64,000 bases of DNA from JBICHN01 sp043101845 (GTDB lineage: Bacteria > Planctomycetota > Phycisphaerae > Phycisphaerales > UBA5793). The notes below the pieces were generated by a model. It was not told where the DNA came from and made no database searches. It saw only the letters and a program-made list of their open reading frames with translations. The stretch lies in the NCBI GenBank assembly GCA_043101845.1, contig JBICHN010000011.1, positions 2,146,939-2,210,938 on the forward strand. The letters run 5' to 3'. Below, piece after piece: positions 9,593 through 18,630 of the stretch; position 1 is the stretch's first letter, and each line of letters starts with the position of its first letter. Both the position numbers and the translations under genes were made by a program.

Positions 9593-10462
9593 TTACCCCC
9601 GACCCGACGAATCCCGCACCGCCGACGGCGTGACGCCGAATTCGCGGCGGAAGGCGTTCGTGAAGTGGCTGTGGCTCGAGTAGCCGAGATCGAACGCGAG
9701 GTTCGTCAGGTTGTCCTCGCCGTCGAGCACGCGATCGAGCCCGGCCCGCATGCGGAGGCGGCTCTGGTAGGCGTGGAGGCTCGAGCCAGTCATCCGCCGG
9801 AAGACCCGACAGAGGTGGGACACTGAGACATGCGCCGCGTCGGCGATCTCGTCGAGTCCCGGCCGGGCGCCCGGATCCGCGGCGAGGAACGCCTGCGCCC
9901 GTTCGGCGATCTTCGCATGCGCGGCCCGGGTGGACCGCCGCGCCCGTCGATCCGGCGCCACGCCGCCGGCCCGCGCCTGGCGCTCGAGCGCGCGGTCGAC
10001 GAAGTGGATCAGCGCCTCTTCGACCTCGAGTCTCTCGATCGAATGCGACCGCGCGAGGAGTCGAATCAACTGTCGCTCGAGCAGGACGAGGTCGGACGCG
10101 AGCGGAATCGACCCGGCGCGAAAGTGCGCTGCGCGATCATGCGCTTCCGGATCGTGGGACGCAAGGAGGTCACGGAGGAGCGAGTCATCGATCCAGATCC
10201 AGACGCCGTCGTCGCCGCACCCGTACGGGTGGCTCAGGCGGTACACCTCGCCCTCTTCGTGAAAGATCATGTGGTTCGGATCAATGACGACTGCGTCACT
10301 TTCGACATGTTTCACATACACGCCGCGTCGCGGAATGGTGATGAGCGTGCGCTCGCATTCGCCTTCGCCGGTCATCGCAGGATCCCTCCGGAGGCAGCGG
10401 TACTCACCGACGCACAGGCGTTCGCCCCGGAACTGAAGTTCGCTTCGTATCTCGTCGCACAT
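9593..10462 (-). CDS. AraC-family transcriptional regulator
   Basis: The 289-residue protein has a C-terminal AraC-type double helix-turn-helix of about 100 residues: DEIADAAHVSVSHLCRVFRR, then NLAFDLGYSSHSHFTNAFRR and a terminal FGVTPSAVR that match the family consensus closely. The N-terminal 170 residues form a ligand-sensing, cupin-like domain (DPNHMIFHEEGEVYRLSHPY). The effector and target genes are unknown. It is divergent from cdsA, which starts about 130 bp away. Confidence 0.9.
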   Translation of the reverse strand: MCDEIRSELQFRGERLCVGEYRCLRRDPAMTGEGECERTLITIPRRGVYVKHVESDAVVIDPNHMIFHEEGEVYRLSHPYGCGDDGVWIWIDDSLLRDLLASHDPEAHDRAAHFRAGSIPLASDLVLLERQLIRLLARSHSIERLEVEEALIHFVDRALERQARAGGVAPDRRARRSTRAAHAKIAERAQAFLAADPGARPGLDEIADAAHVSVSHLCRVFRRMTGSSLHAYQSRLRMRAGLDRVLDGEDNLTNLAFDLGYSSHSHFTNAFRREFGVTPSAVRDSSGRG

Positions 10463-10589
10463 GCGGGCGCGGCCCTCCCCTCTCTCCCGGGTTCAACCTA
10501 ACGAATTCGCGTCACGGTGAAAAGGTTTCTGTCGCGAGTCGGCGCTGCGGACGCCGCTCCCCGGCTCTCGAGCGCGATATCCTTCGGGC

Positions 10590-11510
10590 GTGCTGCGCTA
10601 TCGACTTCTTTTCGGACCCATCCTCGTGGCCGCCCTTCTGGGCGTCTTCTGGCTGGACGACTGGCTCGACACGCTTCGACTCGAAGGCTGGTGGAGTGAA
10701 GTCTTCTTCGGCCGCACCTACCTGCCGAGCGGGCTCGCGCTCTTCGCGGCCGCGGCGTGCGTGCTTCCCTTCGCCTCCTGGGAACTCACGCGCATCTTCC
10801 GCGCGAACCACATCGACGCGAGCCCCTGGATCACGACGATCGCGGCGGAACTCGGCCTCATGCTCAACTACGCCGTGTCGAAGGACATGGAGGCGGTGAC
10901 CTCCGCGGCGATCATCTCGACCGGCCTCGTCGGGATGTTCGTGGCGTCGTTGTGGTATTTCAGCCGGGGCAAGAATGTGGATGGGGTCGTCGCGGCCGCG
11001 GGCGGGGCGATGTTCGCGATGATCTACCTCGGCCTCATGGCCGGGTTCTACCTCACGCTGCGGCGGTGGGAGTCGGCCTGGCTCATTCTCGCCGTCATTC
11101 TCACGACGAAGAGTTGCGACATCGGCGCCTACTTCACCGGCCGCGCGTTTGGCCGGACGAAGCTCATCGAGTGGTTGAGCCCGAAGAAGACCTGGGAAGG
11201 ACTCATGGGCGGGGTCGCGACGGCGGCGCTCGTCGGCGTCGGTTTCGCGCTGCTCGGACGGCAGGTTCAGGATGTCGAAATCCAGGACGGGCTCGTGCAC
11301 CATTATGTATTCCCGCTCTGGTTCGCGGCGCTCGCGGGCATGCTCTTCGCCATCGTCGGTCAGATCGGCGACCTCACCGCGAGTCTGCTCAAGCGCGACG
11401 CCGGGTTGAAGGACTCGTCCCGGATGATCCCGGGATTCGGCGGCGTGCTCGATGTGCTCGACTCACCCTTGCTCGTGGCCCCCGTCGCATACTGGATGTT
11501 CTCCCTTTAG
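10590..11510 (+). CDS. cdsA: Phosphatidate cytidylyltransferase (CDP-diglyceride synthase)
   Basis: The 306-residue integral membrane enzyme makes CDP-diacylglycerol from phosphatidate and CTP, the branch point of phospholipid synthesis. It shows about eight hydrophobic segments and the family signature near the C-terminus: SLLKRDAGLKDSSRMIPGFGG followed by VLDVLD. The usual Arg of the DRxD element is replaced by Val. A GTG start at 10590 is used. Its product would feed the CDP-alcohol phosphatidyltransferase encoded at 20.6-21.1 kb. Confidence 0.9.
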   Translation: MLRYRLLFGPILVAALLGVFWLDDWLDTLRLEGWWSEVFFGRTYLPSGLALFAAAACVLPFASWELTRIFRANHIDASPWITTIAAELGLMLNYAVSKDMEAVTSAAIISTGLVGMFVASLWYFSRGKNVDGVVAAAGGAMFAMIYLGLMAGFYLTLRRWESAWLILAVILTTKSCDIGAYFTGRAFGRTKLIEWLSPKKTWEGLMGGVATAALVGVGFALLGRQVQDVEIQDGLVHHYVFPLWFAALAGMLFAIVGQIGDLTASLLKRDAGLKDSSRMIPGFGGVLDVLDSPLLVAPVAYWMFSL

Positions 11511-11579
11511 GACAGTCTCATTGCGACTTGCCGCCGGGCCGCGTCTAAACTCAAAAAAGCCCCGCAGGAGCCGGCGCCG

Positions 11580-12341
11580 ATGTCGATAACCGACGACCTA
11601 GTCAAGCTGTACCGCGTGGAACAGCAGATTCGAGCCTTGCGCGGCCGCGTCGACAATGCGGAGCGCTATCTCAAGGCGCAGACGCGTCAGGTGGACGAGC
11701 TCCGCAGTCGCCGGGAGGCCCGCGAAAGCCAGGCCCGCCAGCTCGGCGCCGCCGCCGCGAATGTCGAGAACGAAGCGAACGCCGCCGAAGAGCGGATCGT
11801 GAAGCTCCGCGAGCAGATGAACAGCGCGAAGACGAACAAGGAATACACCGCGCTGCGGACGGAACTGTCGACCATTCGTCTGCAGAAGGACAAGCTCGAA
11901 TCGCAGGCGCTCGAGGAGATGAGCCGCGTCGACGAAGTCAAGGCCGAACTGCACGAGATCGCGGCGCAGATCGCCGAGCGGGAGAAGATCCGCCAGGTCG
12001 CGGAGGCGCAACTCAAGGAGCGCCGCGACGAAATCGCCGACAAGCTCGCCGAGCTCGAAGCATCGCGCCGGGACGCGGCGAAGGGCATTCCGTCCGAGAC
12101 ACTTCGCGACTTCGAGCAGCTCACCGAATGGAACGAGGGTGAGGCGATGGCCGAAGTCGTCGAGCAGGACCGTCGCCGCATGGAATACAGCTGCGGCGCC
12201 TGCAACATGACGCTGCCGATCGAGAAGCTCAACGCCCTGCTCACCCACGGGGCCGTGACGATCTGCCCGAGTTGCCGGCGCATTCTGTATGTCGGCGATG
12301 AGCTCCGGCAGGAGTTCGCCGAGCGTGTCGCGAGCCGCTGA
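11580..12341 (+). CDS. Coiled-coil protein with C-terminal C4 zinc ribbon (DUF164/CT398-like)
   Basis: A 253-residue protein of which residues 1-200 are a long, charged coiled coil (Glu/Arg/Ala/Leu-rich). The C-terminus holds a zinc ribbon with CGAC around residue 205 and CPSC about 30 residues later. This arrangement matches the widespread DUF164/C4-type zinc-ribbon family, whose Chlamydia member CT398 has been linked to secretion and sigma-54 partners; the exact role is unknown. AGGAG precedes the ATG. Confidence 0.8.
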   Translation: MSITDDLVKLYRVEQQIRALRGRVDNAERYLKAQTRQVDELRSRREARESQARQLGAAAANVENEANAAEERIVKLREQMNSAKTNKEYTALRTELSTIRLQKDKLESQALEEMSRVDEVKAELHEIAAQIAEREKIRQVAEAQLKERRDEIADKLAELEASRRDAAKGIPSETLRDFEQLTEWNEGEAMAEVVEQDRRRMEYSCGACNMTLPIEKLNALLTHGAVTICPSCRRILYVGDELRQEFAERVASR

Positions 12342-12477
12342 TCGCCGCCCCGGCCCGCGTTTTCACAACCCCCCGAAGAAGTCTCTACTTGCCGCTCAGG
12401 ACCACCGCCCCCTCGATGGGTATCATGCCGCCACGATGTCCGTCCCGCGGACCGCACACGAACGGAGATGAGGCGCG

Positions 12478-13056
12478 ATGAGCGTGGTCGCTCGTGAGGG
12501 TTACTTCACCAACATCTATCAGATGGCCAAGAGCATCCTGATCGGGATGAAGATCACGATCAAGTACTGCTTCAGCCCCGTCGTCACGATCAAGTATCCG
12601 TTCGAGAAGCTGAGCTTCTCGCCGCGGTACCGCGGCATCCACGAATTCGAAGCCGAGAAGTGCATCGCCTGCGACATGTGCGCGAAAGCGTGCCCGGTCG
12701 ACTGCATCTACATTGACAAGTCGGCGCCCCGCAAGATCGACAAGAAATCGGGCGTGGCCACCGGGGGCGAACTTCTCCGGTACGCGATTGACTATCAGAA
12801 ATGCATGTTCTGCGGCCTGTGCACCGAGCCCTGCCCGACGGACTGCATTCACATGGGGAAGAACCATGACCTCTCGAGCTACAGCCGCGAGGACATGATC
12901 GTCGAGTTCCAGGAGCTCGACAAGAAGGGCCTCCGCACCCCCATTCCGTTGTGGATGGAGCGCAACGCTCCGAAGATCGACTGGGTGCGGGCGGAGAAGG
13001 AACGGCTCGAACGGGGTGAACTCGCCACGACTGAGGCGGACATTCCCGAGCTTTGA
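12478..13056 (+). CDS. nuoI: NADH-quinone oxidoreductase subunit I (stand-alone)
   Basis: The 192-residue ferredoxin-like subunit of respiratory complex I passes electrons between peripheral-arm iron-sulfur clusters. Two complete 4Fe-4S motifs are seen: C62, C65, C68, C72 (CIACDMCAKACP) and C109, C112, C115, C119 (CMFCGLCTEPCP). The N-terminal amphipathic segment MAKSILIGMKITIKYCF is typical of NuoI. No other nuo gene is nearby, which is unusual because nuoI normally sits in a nuo operon. The C-terminal tail (WMERNAPKIDWVRAEKERLE) is longer than in many homologues. Confidence 0.9.
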   Translation: MSVVAREGYFTNIYQMAKSILIGMKITIKYCFSPVVTIKYPFEKLSFSPRYRGIHEFEAEKCIACDMCAKACPVDCIYIDKSAPRKIDKKSGVATGGELLRYAIDYQKCMFCGLCTEPCPTDCIHMGKNHDLSSYSREDMIVEFQELDKKGLRTPIPLWMERNAPKIDWVRAEKERLERGELATTEADIPEL

Positions 13057-13448
13057 GCCGACGGATCGGCGGATGAGGGAGCCGCGGCCGGAAGGATGGC
13101 CGCGGGCGATGCTCGAACGGACGAGAAGGCGAAGGACTCTCCATTGACGAGGCACCTGGACGAGCGGCCAAGACGGGCGCCCGGCGACTTGATATCGCCG
13201 CCTCGCCACCGGCCCGAAAAAGGCCGCAATTCCCCCGCTCCGGGTGGCTTGCACTCGACGAATCAAACTGTTATCGTGGCCGACCGCATCCGGGGTGGAT
13301 GCCCGGCCCACCGTTGCGACCGGGTCGCACTCTCGGACTCGACGCGAAAGCATTCGCGTCAGTGCGACCGGCTGCCCCAGTTGAAGTTAACGACAGCATG
13401 GTCAATACTGTGCCCACCTGACGACCACGCGCTGGAAGGTACGACCTG
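13057..13448. other. Intergenic region with terminator-like hairpin and possible promoter
   Basis: The 392-bp gap between nuoI and the secretin gene holds a perfect 8-bp hairpin (CCGCGGCC / GGCCGCGG, 13082-13105) just after nuoI. A weak promoter candidate TTGCAC-N16-TTATCG (13249-13276) would give a 5' leader of about 165 nt for the secretin gene. No reading frame in the gap looks coding. Confidence 0.4.
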
Positions 13449-16400
13449 ATGAATCCACTACGACCGCGTTGGCTTCGTGTCTGCACGATCGGTATGGCCC
13501 TCTACGCCGGAAGCGGCGTGTACGGCCTGCTGCAGCCCACGGCCGAGAGTTTGTACGAGCAGGGTCAGACGCTGTTCGAGGATGGTGAACTCCTCGAAGC
13601 GAAGGAGATCCTGCTGCGAATCGACCTCGCCGAACTCGGCCGCGCTGAACGAACCGATGTGTACCGGATGTTCGACGCGATCGACGCCGCGCTCAAGCAG
13701 ATGCCGGAGACTGAACTTCGGATCCGCAAGGCCGAACTCGACATGGAGCGTGGCGCCTACGCCCGCGCCGTCTCGAACCTTCAGTTCGTCGTCGACTCAA
13801 ACGAAGCCTCCGCCTCAGAGAAGAGCGAGGCCGAGTCGATGCTCGAGAAGGTGTACGCGATGCAGGATCGCATCGCGCCGCAGGTTCCGGCGATGATCGA
13901 GCAGGCGTCCGCGGACTTCCAGGCCGGCAATTACGCCGCTGCGAAGGCGAAGCTCATCGTCGCGCACAACTCCGGCGTGAAGCTCAACCTCGACCAGCAG
14001 ACCGAACTCAGCACGCTGCTCGAAGAGATCTACACGATCGAAGCCGAGCAGAATGTCGAGTTCGATACGAGCGGCGTCGACCTCGCGATCATGGAAGGCT
14101 CGACCGAGCCCATGGCGATGGTCCAGCCCGCGACCGACGACCCGGCGCCCCAGCCGGTCGAAGATGACCCGTCCGTCGAAGAGGTCACCGACGAGACCGA
14201 CCAGCCGATGGACGACGAGCCGGCGATGGAAGACGAGTATGTCGCCGAGCAGCCCGAAGAGGAGATGGACGAGCCGTTCGATCCGCCGGCCGACCTCATC
14301 TTCCAGGCCCAGCAGGCCGAAGCGGCCCGACTCCTCTCCCAGGCGCAGGAAGCCCAGGCTGAAGGTCGTTACGCCGCGGCCCTCGCGCTCTACGAGCGCG
14401 TCCTTGCCGTGCAGCCGGACAACGAGATCGCCCGCCAGGGGCGTGACCAGGTCAACACGCTGCTCAACCAGGGTTCGGTCCTGCAAGAGACCATTCAGGA
14501 CACGCAGGTCCTCGCGCAGCAGCTCCGCGCCGAGTTCAACAACCTGCTCGAGCAGGCCCGCATCCGCCGCGATCAGGGCGATTACAACCTCGGCTATGAC
14601 CTCGTCACGCAGGCGAAGGTCATCCTGAGCGAACGCCGCCGCTACCTCTCTCAGGACGAGTACGAGGCGCTCCGTCAGGAAGCCATCGATCTCGCGGAAG
14701 AGATTCGCACGCAGCAGTCCGCCGACGAGCTCCGCCTCATGCAGGAGCGCGAGCAGCAGATGCGCGACATTCGCCGGACCGAGCGCGAGCAGCTCGAACA
14801 GGAGCGTCGCCGGCAGATCGCCGAGAAGCTCATGAACATCCGGCGTCTCCAACTCGCCCAGAAGTATGACGAGGCGCTGCTCGAACTCGACGCGCTGCTC
14901 TTCCTCGATCCCGGGAATCCCGCGGCGATTGCGCTCAAGGAAACCATTCGCGAAATCCAGATCTACCGCGAGTACGACCGGGTCAAGCGCGACAACAACC
15001 TGCGCGTCGCCGAGAACTCACTCGAGAATCTCAAGTCGCAGCGCATGCCGCGCGATGTCGTCGAGTATCCGGAAGACTGGCCGGCCCTCACGATTCGCCG
15101 CACCGAGAACTACGCCTTCCAGGATTCCGAGATTGACCGGAAGGTCTGGGACGCCCTCGCGAGCAAGCGCGTTCCGGTGAACTTCAGCGGCCATCCATTC
15201 GGTGATGTCGTGAACTTCATCGGCGAGGTCGCGAGCGTCAATGTCGATGTCGACTGGAAGAGCCTCGAAGAGAACTTCATCGATCGCAACACCTCGGTCA
15301 ACTTAAAGCTCAACGACAATGTTCCGCTTCAGGTCGTCCTCGAACGCGTGCTCGAGAAGCTCGGCGAAGATGAGGAGTCACGACCGCATTACGCGATCTC
15401 CGACGGCATCCTCACGATCGCTTCGAAGGAGAAACTCCAGCAGAAGCCGGTCACGCATGTCTACGACATCAAGGACCTGCTCATCGAGATTCCGAACTTC
15501 GGAGATGCGCCCGACTTCGATCTCGAGTCAATCCTCGACCGCCAGCGCTCCGACTCGATCCAGAACCGCCTGTTCGGCGAGTCGGATCGTGAAGAGGATT
15601 ATGACCCGACGCGGCTCGGCCGCGACGAGATGATCGAGCGCCTCCGCGACATCATCACCCGCATGATCGATCCGCGCTCGTGGCAGATCAACGGCGGCGA
15701 AATCGGCGAAATTGAAGAGCTCAACGGCAACTTCATTATCCGCACGACCGCCCGCAATCACCGCGACATCTCCAACCTGCTCGGCAAGCTCCGCGAAATC
15801 CGGGCGCTGCAGATCAATGTCGAGTCGCGCTTCCTGCTCGTCACCGAAGAGTTCTTCGAGAAGATCGGCTTCGACCTCGACATCTTCTGGGGCGGCGCTC
15901 CGTTCAATCGCGACAGCGAACTCGACCCGAATCTGCTCCCGTCCGACCTCTTCATCGATCGGACGACGAACACGATTCAGCCGGTCGGTCAGCGTCAGTA
16001 CTTCTCGCTGTTCGAACTCGTGCCCGCCGTCGACGCGAACGGCAACCCGATCCGCGACGCGAATCGGCGCCAGCTTGTCGACCAGAACATTCCGGACGCC
16101 GGCATCTTCCAGCAGGGCCGCCACACCTTCGGGCCGTGGTCGGTTCAGCAGAACAGCCTCGGCCTCGCCGACGCCCTGTTCGGCGCCGACGCGTCGAGCC
16201 TCGCCGGCCAGGCCCTCGCGGCGTCCCCGGCGTTCACCTACGGCATCACCTACCTCGACGAGGTTCAGGTCGATCTCTTCATCGAAGCGACGCAGGCCGA
16301 TCGCCGTAATGTCCAGCTCACGGCGCCGAAGCTGACCTTCTTCAACGGTCAGCGGGCGTTCGTGCAGGTCACGACGAGCCGCTTCTTCGTCTCCGACCTC

Positions 16401-16943
16401 CAGCCCGTCGTCGGCGACTCGTCGGCCGGCTTCGATCCGACGCTCTCGCCGCTCCGCGAAGGTGTCGTGCTCGATGTCGAGGGCACCGTGTCGGCGGACC
16501 GCCGGTATGTGACGCTGACCGTGCTCACGAGCCTCGCGAAGGTGCTCGACATCCAGTCGACCTCGGTGCCGATCGTCGTCGGTGGCCAGGTCGTCGCCTC
16601 CGGTCAGCAGAACAACATTCTCTCGCAGACCGCGTTCATCGAGCGGCCGATCATCCAGATCTCCCGCGTGAACACCTCGGTCACCGTCCCCGACAAGGGC
16701 ACCATCCTTCTTGGCGGACAGTCGATCAAGAATGACATCGAACTCGAGACCGGCGTGCCGGTGCTCTCGAAGATTCCGATCATCAACCGCTTCTTCACGA
16801 ATCGCGTGATGTCGACCGAAGAGCGCACGCTGCTTATCCTGCTCAAGCCCACCGTCATTCTCCAGCAGGAGAACGAAGAGCTTCTCTTCCCGGGCCTTCA
16901 GGATGCGCTGCGAAGCTCGGGCAGCTACGGTTCGCGGTTCTGA
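13449..16943 (+). CDS. Large TPR-secretin (type II/IV secretin-like outer-membrane channel)
   Basis: The 1,164-residue protein starts with a signal sequence (WLRVCTIGMALYAGSGVYGLL). TPR-like helices follow at about 30-200 and 285-330, separated by an acidic Asp/Glu/Pro linker (about 215-285). A coiled coil lies at about 345-480, STN/N-domain-like modules at about 570-665 and 760-815, and a C-terminal secretin domain at about 930-1145. The signature region VPDKGTILLGGQ...VPVLSKIPIINRFF is clear. Secretins form outer-membrane rings for type II secretion or type IV pili. No other pilus or T2SS gene adjoins, so the machine it serves is unknown. It is about twice the usual length because of the TPR half. 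Confidence 0.85.
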   Translation: MNPLRPRWLRVCTIGMALYAGSGVYGLLQPTAESLYEQGQTLFEDGELLEAKEILLRIDLAELGRAERTDVYRMFDAIDAALKQMPETELRIRKAELDMERGAYARAVSNLQFVVDSNEASASEKSEAESMLEKVYAMQDRIAPQVPAMIEQASADFQAGNYAAAKAKLIVAHNSGVKLNLDQQTELSTLLEEIYTIEAEQNVEFDTSGVDLAIMEGSTEPMAMVQPATDDPAPQPVEDDPSVEEVTDETDQPMDDEPAMEDEYVAEQPEEEMDEPFDPPADLIFQAQQAEAARLLSQAQEAQAEGRYAAALALYERVLAVQPDNEIARQGRDQVNTLLNQGSVLQETIQDTQVLAQQLRAEFNNLLEQARIRRDQGDYNLGYDLVTQAKVILSERRRYLSQDEYEALRQEAIDLAEEIRTQQSADELRLMQEREQQMRDIRRTEREQLEQERRRQIAEKLMNIRRLQLAQKYDEALLELDALLFLDPGNPAAIALKETIREIQIYREYDRVKRDNNLRVAENSLENLKSQRMPRDVVEYPEDWPALTIRRTENYAFQDSEIDRKVWDALASKRVPVNFSGHPFGDVVNFIGEVASVNVDVDWKSLEENFIDRNTSVNLKLNDNVPLQVVLERVLEKLGEDEESRPHYAISDGILTIASKEKLQQKPVTHVYDIKDLLIEIPNFGDAPDFDLESILDRQRSDSIQNRLFGESDREEDYDPTRLGRDEMIERLRDIITRMIDPRSWQINGGEIGEIEELNGNFIIRTTARNHRDISNLLGKLREIRALQINVESRFLLVTEEFFEKIGFDLDIFWGGAPFNRDSELDPNLLPSDLFIDRTTNTIQPVGQRQYFSLFELVPAVDANGNPIRDANRRQLVDQNIPDAGIFQQGRHTFGPWSVQQNSLGLADALFGADASSLAGQALAASPAFTYGITYLDEVQVDLFIEATQADRRNVQLTAPKLTFFNGQRAFVQVTTSRFFVSDLQPVVGDSSAGFDPTLSPLREGVVLDVEGTVSADRRYVTLTVLTSLAKVLDIQSTSVPIVVGGQVVASGQQNNILSQTAFIERPIIQISRVNTSVTVPDKGTILLGGQSIKNDIELETGVPVLSKIPIINRFFTNRVMSTEERTLLILLKPTVILQQENEELLFPGLQDALRSSGSYGSRF

Positions 16944-16988
16944 TTCGAACCCCCGCTGATTCCCAGCGGTTTCACGACGCCAATTACG

Positions 16989-17018
16989 ACGGCGGTCGTC
17001 CCTCGGGGCGACCGCCGT
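16989..17018 (+). terminator. Hairpin downstream of the secretin gene
   Basis: A 10-bp perfect stem (ACGGCGGTCG / CGACCGCCGT) with a 10-nt loop lies 46 nt after the secretin stop. It lacks a long U-tract, so intrinsic termination is probable but not certain. Confidence 0.5.
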
Positions 17019-17044
17019 ATCGTTGCGCAACCGCGTGTCGTCGC

Positions 17045-17074
17045 TTGACAGCCCGCGCCTGCGCGACCTATCTT
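17045..17074 (+). promoter_or_regulatory. Promoter for the STAS/anti-sigma pair
   Basis: TTGACA at 17045-17050, an 18-nt spacer and TATCTT at 17069-17074. It lies 33 nt before the ATG of the STAS gene and after the upstream terminator. The same TTGACA-N18-TATCTT arrangement precedes the ncRNA at 18.6 kb. Confidence 0.65.
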
Positions 17075-17106
17075 GCCCCGTCCCGATTGCCGAGGAGCAC
17101 CCCCCC

Positions 17107-17466
17107 ATGCCATCGCCCGAATCCCGGCTGCGCGTTCGCAAGCAGGACGGCGTGACGATCGTCGAGTTCGTCGACCGCAATATTCTTGATGAAGCGAACA
17201 TTCAGCAGATCGGCGAAGAGATCATTCGCCTCGTCGACGACGAGCCGCAACCGAAGATCCTGATCAGCTTCTCGAATGTGGACCACCTCTCGTCCGCGGC
17301 GCTCGGCGCGCTCATCACGATCAACAATCGCGTCAAGGAAAAAGACGGTCAACTGCGCCTCGCCGACATCAACGATCAGATTCTCGAGGTCTTCCACATC
17401 ACCCGTCTCGATCGACTCTTCCAGATTCACGGAGACTCGGTCGAAGCCGTGGACAGTTTCAATTGA
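17107..17466 (+). CDS. STAS-domain anti-sigma factor antagonist (RsbV/SpoIIAA-like)
   Basis: The 119-residue single STAS domain includes the phospho-acceptor region HLSSAALGALI, where the conserved Ser sits in the usual position. Such proteins bind and release an RsbW/SpoIIAB-type kinase and so free its client sigma factor. The kinase-like gene follows 52 nt downstream. The start at 17107 was preferred over the longer frame (17023) because it follows the promoter and gives the family length. Confidence 0.85.
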   Translation: MPSPESRLRVRKQDGVTIVEFVDRNILDEANIQQIGEEIIRLVDDEPQPKILISFSNVDHLSSAALGALITINNRVKEKDGQLRLADINDQILEVFHITRLDRLFQIHGDSVEAVDSFN

Positions 17467-17518
17467 GGCAGGGAACGATGGGCCGTCAACGGCTCCGGGG
17501 TCGCCCCATGCGCACACC

Positions 17519-18028
17519 ATGACCGCCGCGCCGGACAAATCCGGATGGCGATTCTCGCGAACACCGCCGGCTCCACCGGAGGACGCGACCAGCGTCGAGC
17601 TGCGCCACGATCGCGGCGCCATCGACCGGCTGCGCGACGAGATCACCGCGCGTTGTCTGGAAGAGGGATTCGACCAGGCCGCGACATTCGCGATCCGTCT
17701 CGCCTTCGAGGAAGCGGTCTCGAACGCGTTTCGTCACGGCGCCGGTGATGACCCCGACGCGATTGTCAGAATCACCTGGGAGGTCAGCGACGGCCGCGTC
17801 TTTCTCCGCGTCGATGATCAGGGCCCCGGCTTCGACCCCGACGCCGTGCCCGACCCCACGCTCGACGAGAATCTCGAGCGACTCAGCGGCCGCGGACTCC
17901 TGCTCATGCGCGCGTACATGACCGAGGTCAGCTTCAACGACACGGGCAACGCGATCACCCTGGTCCGCCGGCGCGATCACGGCAGGAAGCACGCGTCGCC
18001 GCCGGCCGGCTCACGGCCTGCGACCTGA
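17519..18028 (+). CDS. Anti-sigma regulatory factor / serine kinase (RsbW-like HATPase)
   Basis: The 169-residue protein carries a GHKL ATPase fold: N-box LAFEEAVSNAFRHG, G1-like box DDQGPGFDPD and G2 box SGRGLLLMRAYM. These define the HATPase_c_2 family of anti-sigma serine kinases. It is adjacent to the STAS gene, making a partner-switch pair. No sigma factor or PP2C phosphatase lies in the window, so the client is unknown. The start at 17519 was chosen from domain position. Confidence 0.85.
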   Translation: MTAAPDKSGWRFSRTPPAPPEDATSVELRHDRGAIDRLRDEITARCLEEGFDQAATFAIRLAFEEAVSNAFRHGAGDDPDAIVRITWEVSDGRVFLRVDDQGPGFDPDAVPDPTLDENLERLSGRGLLLMRAYMTEVSFNDTGNAITLVRRRDHGRKHASPPAGSRPAT

Positions 18029-18040
18029 ATCAGCCCTCGG

Positions 18041-18072
18041 AAAAGAAAAACGACCGCGCCGGGCGCGGTCGT
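18041..18072 (-). terminator. Intrinsic terminator of the 112-aa gene
   Basis: A 10-bp stem (ACGACCGCGC / GCGCGGTCGT, 18050-18072) with a 3-nt loop. On the minus strand it is followed by TTTTTCTTTT (18049-18041). It lies between convergent genes and ends the minus-strand transcript; the stem could also stop the RsbW transcript. Confidence 0.8.
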
Positions 18073-18109
18073 GCATGATCAGTCGTGCGGGTGGCTGAGG
18101 ACGATGCGT

Positions 18110-18448
18110 TCAGTTCGCCTCGGGTCCCTTGTCGCTCGCCTTGTACTCGACGAGGTCGGAGACGCTCTCGAGGTCGGACATGATCTGCGGCCGGTAGCGG
18201 AGGAAGAACTCCTGCCCCTCCTCGGCCCGGACGATCTTGCCCACCTCCGGACGCTGCGACCAGATATTGCCGGCTCGCTGCCGGTGGACGGTCACCTTCG
18301 CCCGGACCGACTTCGCCTTCGCAAGGGCGTTCTGCGTGGAAGGATTCATCCGCATGAGACGCTCGAGCGTCTGACGGTCGTCCCTCGTGACGGGATTCTC
18401 CTTGACGGTCACCTTGATCCACTGACCGGGCTTGATCTTGTCCGGCAT
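18110..18448 (-). CDS. Conserved-looking 112-aa protein, function unknown
   Basis: The protein begins MPDKIKPGQWIKVTV and is basic in its middle (AKAKSVRAKVTVHRQRAGN). No domain was recognised; the GQWIKVTVKENP stretch is reminiscent of small beta-barrel, RNA-binding folds but this is only an impression. GAGGAGA lies upstream of the ATG at 18448, which supports this start over the one 8 codons earlier. It has its own intrinsic terminator, which supports real expression. Confidence 0.7.
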   Translation of the reverse strand: MPDKIKPGQWIKVTVKENPVTRDDRQTLERLMRMNPSTQNALAKAKSVRAKVTVHRQRAGNIWSQRPEVGKIVRAEEGQEFFLRYRPQIMSDLESVSDLVEYKASDKGPEAN

Positions 18449-18594
18449 CGCAGGGGTCTCCTCGCGGTTCAATACGGGCGTTTCTGAGCCCGGGAGTGTA
18501 GCCGACGCTCGGCCGGCTTCCAGTGGAGACGCGTCGCAATCCTCCGGTGAATACGGGATTCCGACCTCTCAGCCTCAATTCCGGGGCGAATGAG

Positions 18595-18624
18595 TTGACA
18601 GCACCCCCGATTGCGTTGTATCTT
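18595..18624 (+). promoter_or_regulatory. Promoter of the putative ncRNA
   Basis: TTGACA (18595-18600), 18-nt spacer, TATCTT (18619-18624). Predicted transcription start is near 18631. No coding frame follows, so it appears to drive a structured RNA. Confidence 0.7.
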
Positions 18625-18630
18625 CCAAGT

